From the NCBI GenBank assembly GCA_000526575.1, contig JAGI01000002.1:1736001-1800000 (forward strand): DNA of 64,000 nt. Direction: 5' to 3'. Below the pieces are notes generated by a model. It did no database searches and was not told the origin of the DNA. It saw nothing but the letters and a program-made list of their open reading frames with translations. This DNA comes from Clostridium sp. 12(A) (GTDB taxonomy: Bacteria; Bacillota; Clostridia; Lachnospirales; Lachnospiraceae). Position 1 is the first letter of the stretch. Each line of letters opens with the position of its first letter. Positions 17,967-25,361 of the stretch are shown piece by piece. A program made the position numbers and the translations under genes.

Positions 17967-18209
17967 AAATAATGCCCCACCTCTTGTATATTTGTTTTTA
18001 TTTTACTAGCATAAATTGGCTCCGTCAATCAAATAAAGGAAATATTTGTGGAAAAAACGCTGAATTTGGCGAATAAAATATGACTGAGGCATCGATTTAC
18101 GTTACTCGAAGTTAATTCGTTACTCAAATAATTCTTTTATATCTTTCATTGCCTCCTATTACCATTTTTTGTATAATAAGATATAAATAACATAATTATG
18201 GGGGAAGCT

Positions 18210-18905
18210 ATGAAAAAATTAAAAGTATTATTAACTGCAGCATGTTTTTCTTTCCTGTTTTCAATGGAAGCCTTTGCAAATTGGGTGCAGGTTGATAGTG
18301 GACAATGGAAGTATGATTTATTTGGTACTTATATATCCAATCAGTGGGTTGAAGATGAAGGAAACTGGTATTATCTAGATGATAACGGCATTATGTTGGC
18401 AAATATTACACAGGAAATCAACAGTGCCAGCTATACATTTGATACCTCCGGGAAATGTATGAATCCCGGCACAATAGATTATAAAAATACAAAAGCATTT
18501 ATAAGGGAAGATATTGGGTTTTCAGTAGATATTCCGACAAAAGTGACTACAGATGCATTTAATACAACAGATGAAAATTTTTCCATCGAATCTGAAGATT
18601 TTTATATTAATTTGGGATTTGCTAATATCGAACCAGACCTAAATCCTTGGGGTTATGGACTTCAAGCAGAAACTCAGTTTTGTAAAGATTACCAAAATGA
18701 TGCCGTTCAAGTTAGTACCTCATATAAAAAATTAGGCGATTTTTATATGTATTATAGAGAATATCTATTATATAACTCTGCCTATATTGACTTCTATAGT
18801 TATGTAGAAGATCATAAGGTAATTTCTATCGTTCAAGTTTCATACAGTAAATCTAGCAGGGAAAGATCAACGGATATTTTAAATACACTTAAAAAGATAT
18901 CATAG
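18210..18905 (+). CDS. Secreted protein with choline-binding-type repeat
   Basis: A 231-residue exported protein. The signal peptide (MKKLKVLLTAACFSFLFS) has a cleavage site after EAFA. The next ~60 residues resemble cell-wall-binding repeats (WVQVDSGQWKYD, NQWVEDEGNWYYLDDNG). The remaining ~150-residue domain has no family I recognise. The start at 18210 is preferred because GGGGGA precedes it. It is monocistronic with a strong terminator. It probably sits in the cell wall. Confidence 0.75.
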   Translation: MKKLKVLLTAACFSFLFSMEAFANWVQVDSGQWKYDLFGTYISNQWVEDEGNWYYLDDNGIMLANITQEINSASYTFDTSGKCMNPGTIDYKNTKAFIREDIGFSVDIPTKVTTDAFNTTDENFSIESEDFYINLGFANIEPDLNPWGYGLQAETQFCKDYQNDAVQVSTSYKKLGDFYMYYREYLLYNSAYIDFYSYVEDHKVISIVQVSYSKSSRERSTDILNTLKKIS

Positions 18906-18924
18906 TTTACACTAAAATCGATTT

Positions 18925-18967
18925 GGACTTGTGTCAGTAATATGTAGACACAAGTCCAAGTATTTTT
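18925..18967 (+). terminator. Terminator
   Basis: GGACTTGTGTC pairs with GACACAAGTCC and is followed by TATTTTTT. Confidence 0.9.
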
Positions 18968-18985
18968 TACCTTCTATAAAAGATA

Positions 18986-19861
18986 CTATATAAAAGTAAT
19001 TGCTGCATCTCCCGCACGAGGAAAAAAGCCAGTTTGACCTGTATTTACAATTTGAACATAATCATAAACTTGATATCCTCCTCTTGGTCCCTCCTCTTCT
19101 AAATTGGGGACAAACCATTTCAATACTACTATCTCAGATCCCTCTGGCACTTCTATTGTATCTGATTCTGTTGATAAGTACGAATTGTTCATAGTGATAT
19201 GGACTCTATCTAATCCCATAGATTTTAATCCGATTCTTCTTATCGCAATTTTAGCAAAATCTGATATATAATCTTCATTTTTAGTAATTGGAATCAAAGC
19301 CTTCAACACTTTGCCATTAAGAGCAAGCCTCCCTAGGCTGATTATTGCATTTAACTGTACATCTTCGCATGGATTTGCTAATAACTCTAATAAAGGCTGT
19401 ATAGATGCCTCACCATAAGCTAACCATTGAAATGAACCGAGATAATAAATTCCATGATCGGCCATACCGTTTATAAAACAATCGCCGCCCGGAGTAGTTT
19501 CCCATAATCTTTTAAGGTCTTCTGGGTTGTCATAATATAAGTCAGTGATTAACAATTCACTTCCACTGTATAAGACATTGGGATTTTGTATGTTATTTAT
19601 TATAGCTAATAATTCAGTTGACATTCCAACTTGATTTGCTATGCAGTCTAACGTATCACCAGGTCTGGTAATATAAAATGGACCAGCCCCTGCCTTAGGA
19701 ATATCTGATTTGGATATGTCATCGGGTATTAGCAAAGGCTCACCCTCTGCGATAAAATCTGGATTGCAGATTATATTCGCATCTAAAATGGAAGGAACTG
19801 TAGTTTTAAATCTTTCAGCAATTTTAAATAAAGTATCATTTGATTTTACAACATATATCAT
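18986..19861 (-). CDS. Double-LysM protein with HEAT-like segment
   Basis: A 291-residue protein. Two LysM modules (residues ~1-47 and ~63-108; YVVKSNDTLFKIAERF and YITRPGDTLDCIANQV) bind peptidoglycan or related glycans. A region resembling HEAT repeats follows (ASIQPLLELLANPCEDVQLNAIISLGRLA), then a beta-rich C-terminus with GGYQVYDYVQIVNTG. There is no signal peptide, which fits LysM proteins that act on spore cortex or coat from the mother cell (for example SafA- or YaaH-like), although this is inferred. AAAGGA precedes the ATG at 19861. Confidence 0.75.
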   Translation of the reverse strand: MIYVVKSNDTLFKIAERFKTTVPSILDANIICNPDFIAEGEPLLIPDDISKSDIPKAGAGPFYITRPGDTLDCIANQVGMSTELLAIINNIQNPNVLYSGSELLITDLYYDNPEDLKRLWETTPGGDCFINGMADHGIYYLGSFQWLAYGEASIQPLLELLANPCEDVQLNAIISLGRLALNGKVLKALIPITKNEDYISDFAKIAIRRIGLKSMGLDRVHITMNNSYLSTESDTIEVPEGSEIVVLKWFVPNLEEEGPRGGYQVYDYVQIVNTGQTGFFPRAGDAAITFI

Positions 19862-20281
19862 ATTAATTCCTTTAATCTTTTTATTATTATATTCTGATAT
19901 AAAAGATAGTGGAACATTTATTGGCAACATAACTTAGCGTTGCTTATAGATTTCGTACAAAAAAATCTTAACATATTAAGTAATTATGAGGGTTGCAAAA
20001 AGCTCCAAGAATAGATTTGCACTATATGCTATCGAATGTATGATACTAAAGGAATACAAATATTGTCTCAGTTTGGCGTCCTGTCCAGTCAAAAAAGACC
20101 TGTCTCCACATGCTTCCAGTTGTTTTTTCGGGGCTAGCAAACTCACATCTTTTATGGTTAGAAGTTGTTTATATGATTATAGGCTTTAATATTTCTCCTA
20201 TTCAAAAAGGCCGTATAGTCTTTGATAAGACAAAAAGAGCGGGGATTCTTCCTCGCTCTTTCTATCATGAATATAAAATAT
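19862..20281. other. Intergenic region with a terminator at its end
   Basis: AAAGAGCG...CGCTCTTT (20232-20261) followed on the minus strand by TTTTT is a terminator for the gene ending at 20282. The rest (19862-20230) shows only a 67-codon frame without a ribosome site, so I call no gene. Confidence 0.55.
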
Positions 20282-20572
20282 CTACATACTATCTTTATTT
20301 AATTCATTATTCATTTGATCATATAAGGAAGCGATTTTATCTCTATTTTCATATTCAGTAGTTAAGATTTCTCCAATAAAAATAAATATGATTCCAAATA
20401 AAATACTTGCTATTATACCACTAATTGCAACACCAAAATTATAAGATCCATTAACATATCCACTACTGCTATATGACACTAATCTGTATGCATTACCTGC
20501 AAGAAAACTTCCTATAATACCAATTACTATTACTCCCCAACCTAATGCATTTGCTAAATCATTCTTACTCAC
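20282..20572 (-). CDS. Small membrane protein
   Basis: A 96-residue protein with two strong hydrophobic segments (GWGVIVIGIIGSFLAG and ISGIIASILFGIIFIFIG) and a charged C-terminus (EYENRDKIASLYDQM). The start is probably the GTG at 20572, because GGGAGG lies 8 nt before it. The ATG 120 nt upstream would add a segment that does not read as coding. Function unknown. Confidence 0.65.
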   Translation of the reverse strand: MSKNDLANALGWGVIVIGIIGSFLAGNAYRLVSYSSSGYVNGSYNFGVAISGIIASILFGIIFIFIGEILTTEYENRDKIASLYDQMNNELNKDSM

Positions 20573-21016
20573 AATTATTTCCTCCCATACTTTTAATACT
20601 CCTATAATATCATCTATTAAAATAAATTGGAAGCTAAATGGAGATTTAAAGCTGTTTTTAAAGGATAGGAATATGTCCTTGCTATTCTTCATCCTTTATA
20701 AAACAATCAAATTAAAAGAATATAATTATATAACCATTCTAATTTTTTAAACTATATGTACCACGTTAATTTCAAATTTATCTTTATGGTACTGCTCGTA
20801 TTTGCTGAGAAATTAATTACTTATTCCCCTTCATTATTGTTATTTTTTAACTCCTCTAATACGTATAAATAAATTTAATATTTTAATATTTTAATATATA
20901 AAGCTAGCATCCAAAATTAAATTAATATCATATAAACTCTATTTTATCGGTTATTCCTTTTTATTACTAAATATAAAAAGCGGCTGCAGCATAAATACGC
21001 TGCAGCCCGATCATTT
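20573..21016. other. AT-rich intergenic region with the cotJC terminator
   Basis: GGCTGCAGC (20982-20990) pairs perfectly with GCTGCAGCC (20999-21007). The minus strand continues into TTTTTATA, so this terminates the split cotJC gene. The remaining ~400 bp are over 75% A+T by eye and contain no gene I can support. Confidence 0.7.
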
Positions 21017-21538
21017 TTAGCATGGTTTTCTAATATCAAAACTTGGATTAAATGCGTAGAAGTTCTTGCTATCCAGATTATCCTGAGTGATGCGGAGTGC
21101 TTCACCGAATCTCTGGAAATGAACGACTTCTCTTTCTCTTAAGAAACGTATCGGATCACATATTTCGGGATCTGTTATGACACGCAGAATGTTATCATAA
21201 GTACTGCGCGCTTTCTGCTCTGCTGCCATATCTTCTACTAAATCAGTAATGGGATCACCCTTTGACTGGAATTCACAAGCATTCTGGGGAATTCCACCTG
21301 CTGCCTGAGGCCAGATACCTGTTGTATGATCAATATAGTACGGTCCAAAGCCAGATTCTACTACCTGCTCTGGTGTAAGGTTTCTGGTAAGCTGGTGAAC
21401 AATTGCTGCTACGATCTCCATATGAGCTAATTCTTCCGTCCCGATATCCGTCAAAAGGCCTTTACACTCTTTATACGGCATAGCATATCTTTGAGAAAGA
21501 TATCGCAAGGAGGCACTTATCTCTCCATCGGGTCCACC
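21017..21538 (-). CDS. cotJC: cotJC, 3' segment (split spore-coat gene)
   Basis: This is the C-terminal ~170 codons of CotJC, a manganese-catalase-like spore-coat protein. GGPDGEISASLRYLSQRY, GTEELAHMEIV (di-metal ligands E and H) and EREVVHFQRFGEAL (second ligand set) are intact. The open frame continues upstream to 21643, but those codons (PPVCFQYLFLNS) do not match CotJC and belong to the inserted element. The missing N-terminus lies at 24943-25038 after cotJB. Joining at the shared GGnCCnCC core restores an in-frame protein of ~202 residues that reads SQYGGPDGEIS across the joint. In its present state the gene cannot make CotJC. Confidence 0.9.
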   Translation of the reverse strand, partial: GGPDGEISASLRYLSQRYAMPYKECKGLLTDIGTEELAHMEIVAAIVHQLTRNLTPEQVVESGFGPYYIDHTTGIWPQAAGGIPQNACEFQSKGDPITDLVEDMAAEQKARSTYDNILRVITDPEICDPIRFLREREVVHFQRFGEALRITQDNLDSKNFYAFNPSFDIRKPC

Positions 21539-21556
21539 TGAGTTCAAAAACAGATA
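21531..21556 (+). other. attL-type junction of the cotJC element
   Basis: The core GGTCCACC (21531-21538) is followed inside the element by TGAGTTCAAAAACAGATA (21539-21556). The reverse complement of this arm begins TATCTG at the same distance from the core as the arm at the other junction. Confidence 0.75.
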
Positions 21557-21605
21557 TTGAAAGCAAACAGGAGGAAGTTTATAATGGACTTCCTCCTGCT
21601 TGTCA

Positions 21606-21764
21606 TTATTCCTCATTTTCATATTGTTTACGGTTCTCTTCATATCTCAGGGTATTGGGACCTAGAAATTTACCGGTTTCCCAGTGGTTTTGGAAGGTCT
21701 CAGGCCTGTTGTCTGTCTTTTTCGCATTTTCTTGTGCTTTGGCTTTTTCTTCTTCTTTTTTCAT
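21606..21764 (-). CDS. Small hydrophilic protein in the cotJC element
   Basis: A 52-residue Lys/Glu-rich protein (MKKEEEKAKAQENAKK...) with NHWETGKFLGPNTLRYEEN near the C-terminus. GAGGTG lies 6 nt before the ATG at 21764. It reads leftwards out of the element toward the 3' half of cotJC and ends inside the element. The GPNT motif recurs in the 50-aa protein at 10108-10260. Small spore proteins often look like this, but the function is unknown. Confidence 0.65.
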   Translation of the reverse strand: MKKEEEKAKAQENAKKTDNRPETFQNHWETGKFLGPNTLRYEENRKQYENEE

Positions 21765-21877
21765 AATCATCACCTCATAATTAGTCTGTCCCGTTGACAG
21801 GGAATTATGTAAAACAAAAACTCATAATCTTTTAAACTTATCCATATATTGTAGAAACATTCCTTTGCGAGGCATTT

Positions 21878-22543
21878 ATGCAGACGATTACGAATAAGAC
21901 ACTTGCAGATACCCTTTATTATGAGGATATCCCTGTTCTTACCTATACAATTCACTATCCATACTTTACTACCACCTGTGGTTACACAACTGCCTGGAGG
22001 ATTAACAACTTTTATAGATTTCAGGCGAAACAAAAAGAGAATTACGCTCGTACCACACTTTATAAGGAGGCAGTGGAGCAGGCAAAGTATCAAAAGGAAA
22101 ATAATTACCCATTTAACAACTATGAAGTTCTTTCCATCTATCAAATTACATACAACAATAACTGTATCGTTAGTCTCTATACTGATTATTATACGTATTT
22201 GGGCGGAGCCCATGGAACTACAGAGAGAACGTCTGAGACCTGGGACTTTCAAACAGGGAAACGCCTCAGTCTTTCTGATTATTTTCCTGATGATCCTATG
22301 TTTATGGAATCCATTCTTGCTGAAATCAGCAGGCAGGTAACAGATCGTCTGGAAAAAGAACCTTCTACCTATTTTGAAGATTACCCTTCTCTAATACAGG
22401 GGAACTTTAATATAGAAGGATTCTACGTGACACCTGAGGGAATCGTCATTTATTACCAGCAGTATGACATAGCCCCCTACTCAACAGGAATACCAGAATT
22501 TTTATTACCATTTCAGAACTGCACGAAAAATTCTAATACATAG
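21878..22543 (+). CDS. DUF3298 (RsiV-like) protein
   Basis: A 221-residue protein built of a DUF4163-like N-terminal part and a C-terminal DUF3298 domain, with the hallmark YLGGAHGTT followed by the TGKRLSLSDYF phrase. This domain pair is found in RsiV (lysozyme-binding anti-sigma factor) and PdaC. Here neither a signal peptide nor a membrane helix is seen, so the protein may act inside the cell or be a reduced form. It lies inside the cotJC element as cargo. The ribosome site is weak. An in-frame terminator hairpin follows. Confidence 0.75.
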   Translation: MQTITNKTLADTLYYEDIPVLTYTIHYPYFTTTCGYTTAWRINNFYRFQAKQKENYARTTLYKEAVEQAKYQKENNYPFNNYEVLSIYQITYNNNCIVSLYTDYYTYLGGAHGTTERTSETWDFQTGKRLSLSDYFPDDPMFMESILAEISRQVTDRLEKEPSTYFEDYPSLIQGNFNIEGFYVTPEGIVIYYQQYDIAPYSTGIPEFLLPFQNCTKNSNT

Positions 22544-22547
22544 ATAA

Positions 22548-22578
22548 CAGCCCTGGCCAAGTGTTCCAGGGCTTTCCT
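22548..22578. terminator. Terminator between convergent genes
   Basis: AGCCCTGG pairs with CCAGGGCT and is followed by TTCCTTATTT. It is shared with the minus-strand HAD gene. Confidence 0.7.
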
Positions 22579-22928
22579 TATTTCTTATTCCAGGGTTTAA
22601 AAGAACGTATTTGGCTTAACAGTGTAGATGGATCTCCCTGAAAGCAAATAGCTCTGTCGTCTATATAGCAGATGGCTGGAACCTTTTCCCATTTAATATC
22701 ATCCACCTGGATCTTGTACTCTTTTAAATACTCTTCAATTGCCTTTTTTCCTTCTGCACTTGATGCCCTGGAAGAGACGACCACTACGTCATAGCCTGCA
22801 GCTCTGATGCTATGGATGGCCTCCCTGATTCCTTCTACCGGCTCATCCGGTATCACTTCCGCACTTACGTAACGCTGTTTATAGCTATGGATCACACCAT
22901 CAAAGTCAAATACCACTGTCCTTTTCAC
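22578..22928 (-). CDS. HAD-like phosphatase domain protein
   Basis: A 116-residue protein with HAD motif I DFDGVIHSY, motif II VVVVSSRAS and a motif IV-like ICYIDDRAI. This resembles the minimal HAD hydrolases often carried by phages and mobile elements. The probable start is the GTG at 22928, with AGGAGG 9 nt upstream. It is cargo of the cotJC element. The substrate is unknown. Confidence 0.75.
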   Translation of the reverse strand: MKRTVVFDFDGVIHSYKQRYVSAEVIPDEPVEGIREAIHSIRAAGYDVVVVSSRASSAEGKKAIEEYLKEYKIQVDDIKWEKVPAICYIDDRAICFQGDPSTLLSQIRSFKPWNKK

Positions 22929-23074
22929 GTTTTTCCTCCTTTAATCCCACATCAAATTTTCTCTACTCATTACATTTTGGCCCCTTTGATACAATCCTAT
23001 TCCTTGGAGGAAATGACTCCACCATTTGCATCATCTATTTCACTAAAACATCACATTTTCTACAAATTATCAAC

Positions 23075-23178
23075 ACATATAACCTGTATATTAACATGTA
23101 TAGAAGGTAATAACCCTTTTATTCAAAACTTTTTCATACTCAGCCGGCAGGATGGTATCATTCTGCCGGCTTCCTCCA
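23075..23178 (+). other. GCCGGC hairpin module, copy B
   Basis: A -10-like TGTATATTAAC (23085-23095) is followed, after ~40 nt, by ACTTTTTCATA and the hairpin AGCCGGCAG...CTGCCGGCT (23142-23171), then TTCCTCC. It lies between the HAD gene and the 52-aa gene, inside the cotJC element. Compare copies at 9203, 49408 and 54206. Confidence 0.45.
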
Positions 23179-23184
23179 TTTAAC

Positions 23185-23343
23185 CTATTTTAGTGTCTTA
23201 ATACGCTGATATCCCATGGATTCCATAAATTTGTCCTGTAGCACTTCTGCTATTTCCTCTCTTTTTTCCTTTGGCAATGAATCTATAAGAATCGTTTTAC
23301 CATTTATTTCTATGTAATTTTCTATTACCGGCATTTTATTCAT
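23185..23343 (-). CDS. 52-aa protein divergent from the recombinase (candidate directionality factor)
   Basis: A 52-residue protein, MNKMPVIENYIEINGKT..., with a beta-hairpin-like start and an amphipathic helix (LPKEKREEIAEVLQDKFM). The start at 23343 follows GGAG. It is separated from the recombinase gene by only ~62 bp of shared divergent promoter region. Small proteins next to large serine recombinases can be recombination directionality factors, but there is no sequence proof for this one. Confidence 0.65.
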   Translation of the reverse strand: MNKMPVIENYIEINGKTILIDSLPKEKREEIAEVLQDKFMESMGYQRIKTLK

Positions 23344-23405
23344 AATCTCCGCCCCTTCCTGATAAAATGTATGTGACATGGATTGTACTTGTTTCGCCAT
23401 TTTCC

Positions 23406-24884
23406 ATGGGGCAAGCAGAAAGAAGTGATTATAGATTGAAAAGATATGAATCCAATGAAACCGGGGCTGCTTATGTAAGGGTAAGCACCAATGATCAGAC
23501 TGAATTATCACCAGCTGCTCAGGTAAGAGAAATTATGAAGGCTGCAAAAGCAGATGGTATTATCATTCCAAAAGAATATATTTTTATAGAAGAAAGAGGA
23601 GTAAGCGGCCGCCGTGCTGATAATCGGAAAGAATTTCAGCGAATGATTTCCATTGCAAAATCACAGCCCTCTCCCTTTCAGTATCTTTATCTATGGAAAT
23701 TTTCCAGATTTGCAAGAAACCAGGAGGAAAGTACCTTTTACAAAAGTGTTCTCCGTAAGAAATGCGGGGTAACCATCAAAAGTGTATCAGAGCCTATTAT
23801 GGAAGGCATGTTCGGACGTTTGATTGAAAGCATTATTGAATGGTTTGATGAGTACTACTCATTTAATCTCTCCGGAGAGGTAACGCGGGGCATGACAGAA
23901 AAGGCCCTAAGGGAAGGATATCAGACTACCCCTTGCCTTGGTTATACTGCCCGGGGAGGTGGAAAGCCGTTTCTTATTCAGGAGGAAGAATATAAAATTG
24001 TGGAATTCATTCACCAATCCTACCATAACGGCATGGATTTATCTTCCATTGCCAGAGAAGCGAACGAAAGAGGGTATTTGACCAAGAGAGGAAATTCATT
24101 TGACAGACGTTCCATCGAACGTATATTGACCAATCAGTTTTATAACGGGATTGTCATATGGAAAGACATATCCTTTCATGGGTCTCATGAAGTAAGAAGC
24201 TCCGTGACCTCTGTCTTTCATGACAATCAGAGCCGGCTTCAAAGGGAATTTCGCCCCAGAAACAGAAGAGAAAGCTCCGATTGCAGGCATTGGGCCTCAG
24301 GTCTCCTGACTTGTGGTTATTGCGGGGCAAGCCTGGGGTGCAACAGAGCTGGTAAAACAAATCTTAAAAATGGTTATTTTCAATGCTGGCGGTATGCCAA
24401 GGGGACTCACTCCCAATCCTGTAGTATTACCGTAAGCAAAGCAGAGACTCTTATTCTGGAGTCCTTAAAAAATGTCCTTGATTTTGGGGAACAAGAATGT
24501 GAATATAAAAAGAAGCCAGATTTAATAAAGGATGACGAAGCAGAAAAAAATAAAGCAGCCCGTCTGAGGAATGCGGCTAAGCTGGCAAGAATTAAGGAAG
24601 CATACGAAAAAGGAATTGATTCCATAGAGGAATATAAATGCAGCAAAGAGCGCTTAGAGAGCGAAAGAATGGAATTAGACAGACAATATAATGATATAAA
24701 AAGAAAACTGGTTGATAATGTCGGTAAGAAAAACAGCCGGCAGCTGTTCAAAATCAAAAGTGCTTATGAAATATTATCCGACCCAGATACCGATAACACG
24801 ATTAAAGGGACTGCTTTAAGGACTATTGTAAAAAGAATCGTTTATGATAAGGAGCGTAATACGGTGAGGTTCTTCTATTATTAA
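23406..24884 (+). CDS. Large serine recombinase of the cotJC element
   Basis: A ~492-residue site-specific recombinase. The N-terminal resolvase domain has AYVRVSTNDQTELSP (catalytic Ser in RVS). KFSRFARNQEES supplies the active-site arginines, and a recombinase DNA-binding domain follows (~170-290). The zinc ribbon GYCGASLGC...CWRYAKGTHSQSC and a coiled-coil motif (~380-440, rich in K, E and R) come next. This is the domain set of SpoIVCA and phage integrases. The ATG at 23406 is the likely start, although no good ribosome site is seen and an upstream start at 23367 is possible. The protein is expected to excise the element between the two cotJC junctions. Confidence 0.9.
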   Translation: MGQAERSDYRLKRYESNETGAAYVRVSTNDQTELSPAAQVREIMKAAKADGIIIPKEYIFIEERGVSGRRADNRKEFQRMISIAKSQPSPFQYLYLWKFSRFARNQEESTFYKSVLRKKCGVTIKSVSEPIMEGMFGRLIESIIEWFDEYYSFNLSGEVTRGMTEKALREGYQTTPCLGYTARGGGKPFLIQEEEYKIVEFIHQSYHNGMDLSSIAREANERGYLTKRGNSFDRRSIERILTNQFYNGIVIWKDISFHGSHEVRSSVTSVFHDNQSRLQREFRPRNRRESSDCRHWASGLLTCGYCGASLGCNRAGKTNLKNGYFQCWRYAKGTHSQSCSITVSKAETLILESLKNVLDFGEQECEYKKKPDLIKDDEAEKNKAARLRNAAKLARIKEAYEKGIDSIEEYKCSKERLESERMELDRQYNDIKRKLVDNVGKKNSRQLFKIKSAYEILSDPDTDNTIKGTALRTIVKRIVYDKERNTVRFFYY

Positions 24885-24924
24885 AGTACTATAACCAGTA
24901 GAACCAGGGTTCTTTTGTGAAAAC

Positions 24925-25038
24925 TTATCTGCTGTTACAATAAGGCCCGCCGTACTGACTCATAATGAAAGTGGCAATCTTGGGATTGGGAGTGGTAATG
25001 TTTACCGGATACTGTAATCTTTTTTCATATCTCCACAT
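24925..25038 (-). pseudogene. cotJC: cotJC, 5' segment (codons 1-32 plus element-derived tail)
   Basis: MWRYEKRLQYPVNITTPNPK... is the conserved CotJC N-terminus. After SQYGGP the frame runs into element sequence (YCNSR) and stops at 24925. The ATG overlaps the cotJB stop codon (TGATG), the usual cotJB-cotJC coupling. The shortened 37-aa product lacks all metal ligands. It becomes a full gene only when joined to 21017-21538. Confidence 0.9.
24926..24951 (+). other. attR-type junction of the cotJC element
   Basis: The inner arm TATCTGCTGTTACAATAA (24926-24943) precedes the core GGCCCGCC (24944-24951). Combined with the left junction this makes a 44-bp near-palindromic attP (18+8+18) with a central CC dinucleotide at 24947-24948 and 21534-21535. 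Confidence 0.75.
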
Positions 25039-25361
25039 CAGCCGCACACTCCTTCCCATGGCCATGGATCATTAATCCAGGTCCAATAATTTTTATCCAT
25101 AACACCATCTGTCATCAGAGGGCCACACTGCTCTTCATACGCCTCAACTGCTCTTCTTCTTAAATCTGAAACATAATAATAAAAGTTTAATGCATCCTTA
25201 TCACAGGGATGAGTGTCAAGATACAATACCACGTCATCCAATGCAAAACTGGCTTGGTAAACATGTTTTAATAACATATCGCAATCCACGTTACTGCCCA
25301 TGGTATTGCCCATGTTACAATCGATGTTACAATCCATGTTACAATTCATATTACAACTCAT
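25038..25361 (-). CDS. cotJB: Spore coat protein CotJB
   Basis: A 107-residue protein. The core LLKHVYQASFALDDVVLYLD...YYYVSDLRRRAVEAYEEQ and the C-terminal WTWINDPWPWEG motif are characteristic of CotJB, which assembles with CotJA and CotJC in the inner spore coat. The N-terminal ~30 residues are an unusual Met/Asn/Cys repeat (CNMNCNMDCNIDCNMGN). GGGAGG precedes the ATG, which overlaps the stop of the upstream CotJA-like gene (TGATG). Expression is expected in the mother cell. Confidence 0.92.
   Translation of the reverse strand: MSCNMNCNMDCNIDCNMGNTMGSNVDCDMLLKHVYQASFALDDVVLYLDTHPCDKDALNFYYYVSDLRRRAVEAYEEQCGPLMTDGVMDKNYWTWINDPWPWEGVCG

Larger units (their letters stand above)
21535..24947 (+). 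mobile_element. 3.4-kb serine-recombinase element interrupting cotJC (skin-like)
   Basis: The segment between the two halves of cotJC carries a large serine recombinase (23406-24884), a divergent 52-aa protein, a HAD-type protein, a DUF3298 protein and a 52-aa hydrophilic protein. The boundaries are set by loss of CotJC similarity on both sides and by the shared junction core. Equivalent core positions are 3413 bp apart. The precedents are the B. subtilis skin element in sigK and SPbeta in spsM, which excise in the mother cell. There is no phage structural or replication gene, so this is far smaller than those. Confidence 0.85.

Noticed and set aside
19986-20189. Plus-strand ORF of 67 codons
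   Set aside because: No ribosome site or recognisable motif; sits in a region of scattered short frames.
21539-21643. Upstream codons of the cotJC 3' open frame as its true N-terminus
   Set aside because: No ribosome site, no match to CotJC, and the proper N-terminus is found after cotJB.
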